Shown here: positions 6,441 through 11,903 of the stretch, one piece after another | Layout of the letters: the number at the start of each line of letters is the position of its first letter | How positions within the stretch are numbered: position 1 is the first letter of the stretch | DNA from: Flammula alnicola | Lineage: Eukaryota > Basidiomycota > Agaricomycetes > Agaricales > Strophariaceae | Length of the DNA: 11,903 nucleotides | Assembly (NCBI GenBank): GCA_015499995.1 | Contig: JADNRV010000826.1 | Span: 1-11,903 of the forward strand | Reading direction: 5' to 3' | Made by a program: the position numbers and the translations under genes | The notes under the pieces: generated by a model | Database searches by the model: none | Told to the model about the DNA's origin: nothing | What the model saw: the letters and a program-made list of their open reading frames with translations, nothing else

Positions 6441-8272
6441 TCAACCTACCCTAGGCACAAAGACCGTAGCCATCACTCCGAACGCCATAGTCTGGATTCG
6501 CTCGTACAATTTAATCAGCGTTTCAAGTTGAGTGGCACTGAGCGTGGGCTCTTCCGCAGGCTCAACATCCGCGATCAAGGCCTTATTGGTCAGATATTCC
6601 AAGGTATCCTCCAGGCATTTTTGCAGCTCATTCCGCAGATCGTCGTCCATGTTGAATGTGAGTTCGCACTTGCTCGAGGGTGCGAGATATGTGTTATAAA
6701 TCATGAATGGTATATTGTTCAGCGATTCGTGGTGTCGCTCCGTCGCCAGAGCTTCTATGGGCGTCTTCGAGCTGCTTGCTACTGGAGGTGCGGGGACATC
6801 AGGGATAGCATGAGATGCTTTGATGAACTCGGTTTTCAGGTCCTCAACGTCAATCCAGAAGGAGAGATAATATTCACAAGAGTCCTCGCTCAGGAACTCG
6901 CGGAATAGAAAACGCATGGTGGGGTCCGCGATGAACCTGTTTAGGCGGGCGATATTAACGGGATCAACAGGCTCATCCCTCGATGACTGTGGGCCGGAAC
7001 CAGAGGCGCGGGAAGGGGCATTGACCAGAACGTCGGCGTTTACGGTGTTGCTCAATGAACTACTCAGCTGAACACCAACAGGCTTTCCTCCATCCCAAAC
7101 GGCCAAACGATTGCCTTCGTCGGTGATAACATATATGGCTGTCTGAGTATATCGAAATTGAGCTTCACTCTACATAACATGTATGGATTTAAGAGACGTG
7201 AAAAGCAGGATTTGATAAGATTTACGCACAGTAACAAGCGAATTGCCCCTTGGAGTGGATCCACTGATGGTAAATATTTGAACGAAATCATTCTTCTTTG
7301 CTTTGTCGCTCAGTAGGGCGATGAGACCAAAGCGCACAAAATGAGCCGCTATCTCCGCGGCTTCCACTGGAGAATGAATAACAGTACAGTCGCAAAGCCA
7401 TTTTATCATCCTCGGCACCTCGAAGCAGTGGGTCGTCTGAACCGCAGATATTTTACCATCGAGGGGTCGAGCACCTTCCAGGAAAAGCCCATCCAATAAC
7501 TTGGTCCTCCGGGCGACTTCAACTAGGCGTACACCTGCACGATCTTTCCCAGGCAATCCATAGTTGGGCGACCGCCCAACAAAGTGACGGAAAAGGTTCA
7601 TTATAATAGACTTGTTGATAATCAGTTCATCGTCTGAGGGACGACGGTCGAGACGCCAGAGCCTGGGGCGCGGCAGAGGTTGTGTGCTGAGAACCGATAC
7701 GAGATGATCGGCATCGGACTCTATGCCATTGTCTTCGACAAATCCCTCCAGAACACGGAGACCCTTCGCAGTGAGCTGATAGATTCCTTTTTTCTTGAAG
7801 AAGGGGGAATTATCTTGCGTGGCGTCTTTGATCAAGCTTCCTTCAATGAAATGCTGCATCAATCCGGACGCCGAATCTTCCGTCAAGGACAGCTCGCTCG
7901 TCGATGTCGTGATAATTCGTGAGAGGTTTCTAGCGTCCGGCGACCGAATGAATTTGAGAGAAGCAAGGTTGTGCACAGCTTCATTGCTTGTAAAAGAGAA
8001 AGTCAGATGTGAGGTCGAGTCGTAGAAGACAACCAGCCTCACCCTAGAAAAGACTCGGGGAATGTTTTAAACGGAAATTGCCTGTGGGAGCCAAGGTGCA
8101 GCGAGAGCATAAGACTGCTAAATAAATCCCATGTATCCTAAGTATGAACAGCATGAGAAGAGTTGCGAAGGAAGGGGAAGACAATGCGCACTTGCTGGAA
8201 AGGCCTCCCGAATCTTGTAATCTTCAATCCATTCATCGTAGGGACCTCCGGGTCTCGAGGATCAGTAGCCAT
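6441..8272 (-). CDS. flbA: Regulator of G-protein signalling, DEP-DEP-RGS (FlbA/Sst2/Thn1 type)
   Basis: Exons 8192-8272, 8043-8137, 7230-7986 and 6441-7169 give 553 aa (introns 8138-8191, 7987-8042, 7170-7229). RGS proteins speed GTP hydrolysis on G-alpha subunits and so switch off G-protein signals; FlbA restrains vegetative growth in Aspergillus, Sst2 desensitises pheromone signalling in yeast, and Thn1 acts in Schizophyllum. The N-terminus GRPFQQDTWDLFSSL (22-36), the SHRQF motif (44-48) and FPESF...EAVHNLASLKF (53-71) mark the fungal fold before DEP1 (about 56-145). DEP2 follows, with FEVPRMIKWL (247-256) and AAHFVRFGLIALL (272-284). The RGS domain (about 384-545) starts NIARLNRFIADPTMRFLFREF and includes SCEYYLSFWIDVEDLK. 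The four segments align with no gap, so the model looks complete. The ATG at 8272 was chosen; ATG at 8236 (MNGLKITRF) is an alternative. The gene symbol is by family, not proven orthology. Confidence 0.9.
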
Positions 8273-8768
8273 CCTGAGGATCCAGAATTGAAAGAGATAA
8301 GCCTGCTTCAAAGGCGCCTTGCTCAAAACTCAGATATCTCAGTTCGAAAACACGGCCGAGCCCTCTCGAAGGCGTTCGTGTCGCGTGCGCACTTTGAGGT
8401 GGAATTGAATGACACGGACGCCATCTTCAGCTTCGTCGAATCAATCATTGTTGTTGGTTTGTGCCGACAAGATCGGGGGATATAGTTGTCAGGCGAGCAC
8501 ACAGAGAGGTACACAAGCAAAGTCAACTGAGTCTAAGTTCTCGACTTCAGGGGAATTGAATCTCGGGCATGGAGGCGGTCCATAACATATCACGTGCAGA
8601 GAGAACGTCAAACGAGACGAGGCCGAAGAGATCAATGCCATACGAGTAAGTACAACATGTCGCAAGGCTATAAATATCGATCTATGGGTATCTGCGTAAA
8701 GTTCATAACGGGTCGTCAAAGTCTTGTATACGTGAAGAATTCATAAAATAAGTAAACAGTCCTCCTTC
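8273..8768. other. Intergenic: RGS leader and promoter, 3' flank of the next gene
   Basis: 496 bp between two minus-strand genes. On the minus strand an ATG at 8446-8448 opens a 41-codon frame ending at 8323, upstream of the RGS start, so a uORF is possible if transcription starts beyond it. CACGTG occurs at 8591-8596. No other gene is seen. Confidence 0.45.
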
Positions 8769-10536
8769 TCAAGCGCTCGCCTGGATGGCAGTTCCATGAG
8801 CTTTCGTAGGAGATTGCGGCGTAGCAGAGGTGGAAACGAGATCGAGTAGTGATCCCATTGATAGAGGGTTTGGTTGGAGGATAACACCACCCACAGGCAT
8901 CGTGGAACGGCTAGGCTGTGTCTCGGATTCATCTCCTGGTTTAGTTGTTGGTGCTTGAGATACAGGAAAATCCCATGGACGTGGAACCTGATAGTCGGAT
9001 GTCAGCTTGATGATGGGAATATTTGGCAGCAATTAATTACCAGAGCTGCAGGCATGATCCTAGGGAAATGCATATCAGCGCTATTTCGACTGTATGATCG
9101 CAAAGGTACATACCAGGTGGCTGCACATACAACACCTCGACCTTTATTCTGCGCCTTGATGGTGGAGAATTCAAAGTCAACGAACTGAGAAATGTAGCGC
9201 ACGAAGGGAAGGATCTCGCGGACACCGTTGTTGACGAGCGCCAGTGCAGAGAGGAAGTTTATAAGGGCGCCGGAGACAGATTGACCTCTCTGTAAGAAGG
9301 TTAATAAGCAAGTTGAAGAAATTCGGAGATATTTCGCCTACCGCGAGATACACCAAAGAAGGAGGAGGAAGAAGGAGTTCCAATCCCCACCAATCTGTTT
9401 CTTGTCAGGAAAGAGGATTGGCCTAGTAGCGTCGGCTTACAAGTTAATATCGACATCCTATCTGTTGGTGGATGTAGACCTAATTGTACGAAAGTAATCG
9501 TCAGCAATCTTTGTCGCATTTTTACGCTAAATGACACACCTGAGTGGTCTGGCGTGATAGCTTTTCCCGTAGCATATCCAAGGGCCATTAATTCTGGAGT
9601 GATTTGCCGAAACCCTTGAATGACAGTCTCGGCCGTTGGGACTGCTCCAGCTAAGATACCCTTGCCATTCCCGGGCTGACCTAATCCAAAGTCAGGAGAA
9701 CTGACCAAATCAACAATGTGCATCTCGTTAAACATGTTGGTAAGTTCTTGGAGTGGGGGGGATACAACGCCTGGGAAGTTGACAGTTTGCGCTGACATTT
9801 CTCCTCCAGTGCCTGTCGACATAAGCTTTGAGAAATGAAGACGATGTTCTTCATCATCTGTATGCTCCAAACAGACTGCGTGGATCGGTCCCTTGAGATG
9901 ATGGCTGTGATCGGTGGCAAGCTGCTCGTCATTTGCAGGTAGTTCCCGCAGTTGCGCAATGAGTTTGTTTGCAGTTTTGGGCTGCATAAGCTGGGTCTTC
10001 AGCATACTCAACTGTGGTCTCGCTGTTGCAGGTGTCAGCTGAGGAGCCACCCCAGTCGTCGGGCCAATGATGAAGGCACGAAGTGTCAACGCGGATTTCT
10101 GAGCTCGCTTGTCCGAGGTGGACAATTGAATCTTCTGGGCGCGTTTGGCAAAATCTTGGGTCGCCTGCTCTCGTTTCCCATACTCCTGGATCGCTGTAAG
10201 TGCCGGCTTCTGCTCGGAGGAATCTTTTCCTATGAAACCGAAGGACCGGAATGAAAATCGACGAAGTTTAACCTGGGCCTCAACAAAGGGAGATGGGTCA
10301 TGTCCTTTGGTCTGATCGACAGAGGCTTTGCTTTGAGCAGAGACAACAGTTTCTGCGGTGATGATCGAAGATGCGATTTTGCCTATAGCGTTGTCCATGG
10401 GTTTGGAGGTAGAGGCATCCATGGGTGGAGCAGAGGCAACCACGACACTCGTCGATTCCAGAGACACATGCCGTTCTCCCGTAGCAGGTTCAACTTTATC
10501 GCTCGCAGTGTACGAAAAAAAGCCTAATATGCCCAT
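8769..10536 (-). CDS. Conserved fungal protein of unknown function, 500 aa
   Basis: Seven coding exons: 9540-10536, 9441-9479, 9342-9394, 9114-9289, 9041-9059 (19 nt), 8769-8987, with introns 9480-9539, 9395-9440, 9290-9341, 9060-9113, 8988-9040; that is six coding exons and five coding introns, all GT-AG. Residues 1-330 are Ser/Thr/Gln-rich with little predictable order, though LRRFSFRSFGFIGK (91-104) and the block around FPGVVSPPLQELTNMFNEM look conserved. The C-terminal half is far more ordered: HPPTDRMSILTYWWGLELLL (335-354), PPPSLVYLA, SVSGALINFLSALALVNNGV, REILPFVRYISQFVDFEF, IKAQNKGRGVVCAATW and IMPAALVPRPWDFP (423-436). Such Trp- and Gly-rich phrasing suggests a family conserved in basidiomycetes. 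I do not know its function. The last 60 residues are Pro/Ser/Thr-rich again. The acceptor at 9394 was chosen after CAG because the earlier AAG acceptor makes a stop codon. Confidence 0.82.
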
Positions 10537-10537
10537 T

Positions 10538-10606
10538 CTAGTGAGGAGAGTAGGTCAGAAGTTATCAACATAAAGAATGGGTGTCTGCGGAGGGCCTGTA
10601 ACTCAC
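10538..10606 (-). other. Predicted 5' UTR intron ending one base before the start codon
   Basis: GTGAGT (10601-10606) to CACTAG (10538-10543) with a CTGAC branch site about 20 bases before the acceptor. The 69-bp intron ends one nucleotide before the ATG of the 500-aa gene. An upstream ATG in the coding frame is excluded by an in-frame TGA in the spliced leader. Confidence 0.62.
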
Positions 10607-10709
10607 CTTCAGACGCGAGTTGCTGACCACTGGAAAGCTGGTGTGATCTTGGTCAAATTTCAATGGTTTGGCCCCAGCCAAAGAGTTCAAGCGGACATAT
10701 AGGGCGGGC

Positions 10710-10820
10710 TCAGACCCTCGAAGTCTCAAAGGACAAGGACTCTGAGCGGCTAGTGGTGAGAGCTGGTGAGAGAGACTTCTGGAGTGAGTGAGATGCTTCC
10801 TGATTTGGGCATCTGTGCAT
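10710..10820 (-). other. Possible 36-codon uORF in the leader of the 500-aa gene
   Basis: An ATG at 10818-10820 opens a 36-codon frame (starts MHRCPNQEASHS) closed by TGA at 10710-10712, upstream of the leader intron. It is only relevant if the transcript starts beyond 10820, which the sequence cannot tell. Confidence 0.3.
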
Positions 10821-10829
10821 CACAGGATC

Positions 10830-10841
10830 GCTAAATTTAGC
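10830..10841. promoter_or_regulatory. 12-bp perfect palindrome in a divergent promoter
   Basis: GCTAAATTTAGC lies between two divergent genes. Two CCGAATTC units (10848 and 10861) and the palindrome CGGAATTCCG (10941-10950) lie nearby. Regulatory meaning is unproven. Confidence 0.35.
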
Positions 10842-11064
10842 ACATTCCGAATTCCAAAATCCGAATTCACCTTTTTATGACTTGGTCGTGCATTTCTATC
10901 TCCAAGGCGCAGGCCGGGGCTTGCAAGGGTAGGCTCATGTTCGGAATTCCGTTCTATTCGCCATTAGAAGCTCCGATTACTGAAACCCTGTTTGATCCGA
11001 TAGCAAAACTGTTCTTAAAGCACTGACTCGGGTACTTTGCCTCAGTGCCTTGCTATTTTTCATC

Positions 11065-11903
11065 ATGACTCGGACTTCCACCCATCCCAAACAACCATGG
11101 CATCGGGCTCTTCTGGAGATTGTCCAAATTTCGACGCGGTACAGCAAATATCCCCGCTATCGGTGTCCCATTTCCTCACATTTTCTTTTCATGTAGGCGG
11201 GCTTCTCCTGCTCTTTTCGCGGTTACAATGGGTGAGATCTTATTTTTACGATCATCGAACCTTTTTTTGACCCAGCGACTTCTTCAATGGTGCAGGAACT
11301 GGAGCGATCAGCAGCTTGTTCGTAAGCTTTCCCTACGGAACTGGCTCAAGGCCCATGATAGTCCTGAGCTTGATCATCTTCTTCTTGAACCTATTCCTTT
11401 TCACCCTCTTCTCCGTACTCGTGATCGCCAAGTATATGTGCTATCCGGATAGATGGAAGGTCCTTGTCCGAAATCCAGTGACCAGCCTGTATGCAGGTTG
11501 TTTTCCTATGGGCGCCACCACGCTCATAAACGTGGCAGTCCTGGTGATACACCAAAAATATCACGTCGGTGGGAAGGGGTTTTTGTACTTCCTTTGGGCC
11601 ATATGGTGGATAGACATCGTCATTGCCTTTTTTTGCTGCTGGGTTGGTGTCCACGTTATGTATGTTTTATTTATCACCAGTACAGAACATTACTTATCAT
11701 ATGTGCTGTTTAGGTTCGCCTATCAAAACCATTCTCTCGATTCGATGACTGCCATGTGGCTACTTCCAGTAGTCACCCTTATAGTCGCTTCTTCGACTGG
11801 AGGCATAGTAGCCAATGCGTTGCAGCCATATTCGCTGTCGTACGCTCTTGATACTGTCACCATCTCTGCCTTTATGGTCACCGTTGGACTCACCCTCGCC
11901 CTC
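11065..11903 (+). CDS. SSU1: SSU1/TDT-family sulfite or anion exporter (partial, 5' end)
   Basis: Exons 11065-11138, 11197-11231, 11296-11659 and 11714-11903 join in one frame of 221 codons, open to the window end; introns are 58, 64 and 54 bp. The family (tellurite-resistance/dicarboxylate transporter, SLAC1/TehA fold, ten membrane helices) includes yeast Ssu1, a plasma-membrane sulfite efflux pump. The first helix SPALFAVTMGTGAISSLF (28-45), LYAGCFPMGATTLINV (101-116), FLYFLWAIWWIDI (132-144) and MWLLPVVTLIVASSTGG (172-188) match the family pattern. Helices appear at about 28-48, 57-82, 101-121, 131-157, 171-192 and 203-221. The usual length is 380-460 aa, so about half is present. The ATG at 11065 gives a 24-residue cytosolic start ending RALLEIVQISTR. 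Substrate is inferred from family; malate or another anion is possible. Confidence 0.9.

Larger units (their letters stand above)
10537..11064. other. Divergent intergenic region between the 500-aa gene and the SSU1-like gene
   Basis: 528 bp between outward-facing start codons. It holds the 5' UTR intron and leader of the minus-strand gene, the palindromes at 10830 and 10941, and the promoter of the transporter. No further gene is called. Confidence 0.5.

Noticed and set aside
6426..6908. 160-codon plus-strand open frame
   Set aside because: It is antisense to the RGS domain exon and has no recognisable feature of its own.
9395..9401. Alternative acceptor AAG at 9401 for the third exon of the 500-aa gene
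   Set aside because: Joining it to the preceding exon creates a TAA stop; the CAG six bases later restores the YWWG motif.
9952..10573. Plus-strand open frames of 71-100 codons
   Set aside because: They are antisense to the first exon of the 500-aa gene, which has a single 332-codon frame.
11037..11270. Plus-strand frame MPQCLAIFHHD...
   Set aside because: It overlaps the SSU1-like first exon in another frame and reads through its first intron; the frame from 11065 gives the family motifs.
1..11903. CRISPR arrays, tRNA, rRNA, prophage or bacterial operon features
   Set aside because: No regularly spaced repeats, cloverleaf, rRNA-like sequence or operon-like gene stacking was seen; the intron-rich genes show a fungal nuclear genome.

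Overview
The window looks like nuclear DNA of a basidiomycete fungus, most likely an agaricomycete. The genes are packed closely on both strands and are cut by many short GT-AG introns (46-70 bp). One protein-tyrosine-like match to the class after another fits: a PAS-kinase-type kinase, an FlbA/Thn1-type RGS regulator, a stand-alone I9 inhibitor and an SSU1-type transporter. All gene models were built by hand from reading frame, splice signals and family motifs; no database search was possible.

Layout, left to right. Bases 1-211 (minus) hold the first 29 codons of a gene whose protein starts with a mitochondrial-type presequence; its promoter carries a CCAAT box and a CACGTG box. Bases 310-1029 are a 720-bp non-autonomous DNA transposon with perfect 34-bp terminal inverted repeats and a perfect 8-bp target duplication, landed about 100 bp upstream of that gene. 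Bases 1321-3054 (minus, 3 exons) encode a 541-aa serine/threonine kinase of the PAS-kinase type. Bases 3322-5117 (minus, 10 exons) encode a 426-aa AlkA/Mag1-type DNA-3-methyladenine glycosylase, including a 7-nt micro-exon. Bases 5253-5432 (minus, 2 exons) may encode a 39-aa single-pass membrane protein. Bases 5562-6039 (plus, 4 exons) encode a 95-aa I9 (subtilisin propeptide-type) inhibitor with a signal-peptide-like start. Bases 6441-8272 (minus, 4 exons) encode a 553-aa DEP-DEP-RGS protein. Bases 8769-10536 (minus, 7 coding exons plus a 5' UTR intron) encode a 500-aa protein I do not recognise by function but whose C-terminal half looks strongly conserved. Bases 11065-11903 (plus, 4 exons, cut by the window end) encode the first 221 residues of an SSU1/TDT-family transporter.

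The genes do not form an obvious pathway or biosynthetic cluster: they cover mitochondrial function, nutrient/stress signalling, base-excision repair, protease inhibition, G-protein signalling and sulfite or anion export. The points most worth a second look are the candidate 39-aa membrane protein, the 7-nt micro-exon in the helix-hairpin-helix of the glycosylase, the transposon in a promoter with possible captured coding sequence, and the uncharacterised 500-aa protein with an intron ending one base before its start codon.
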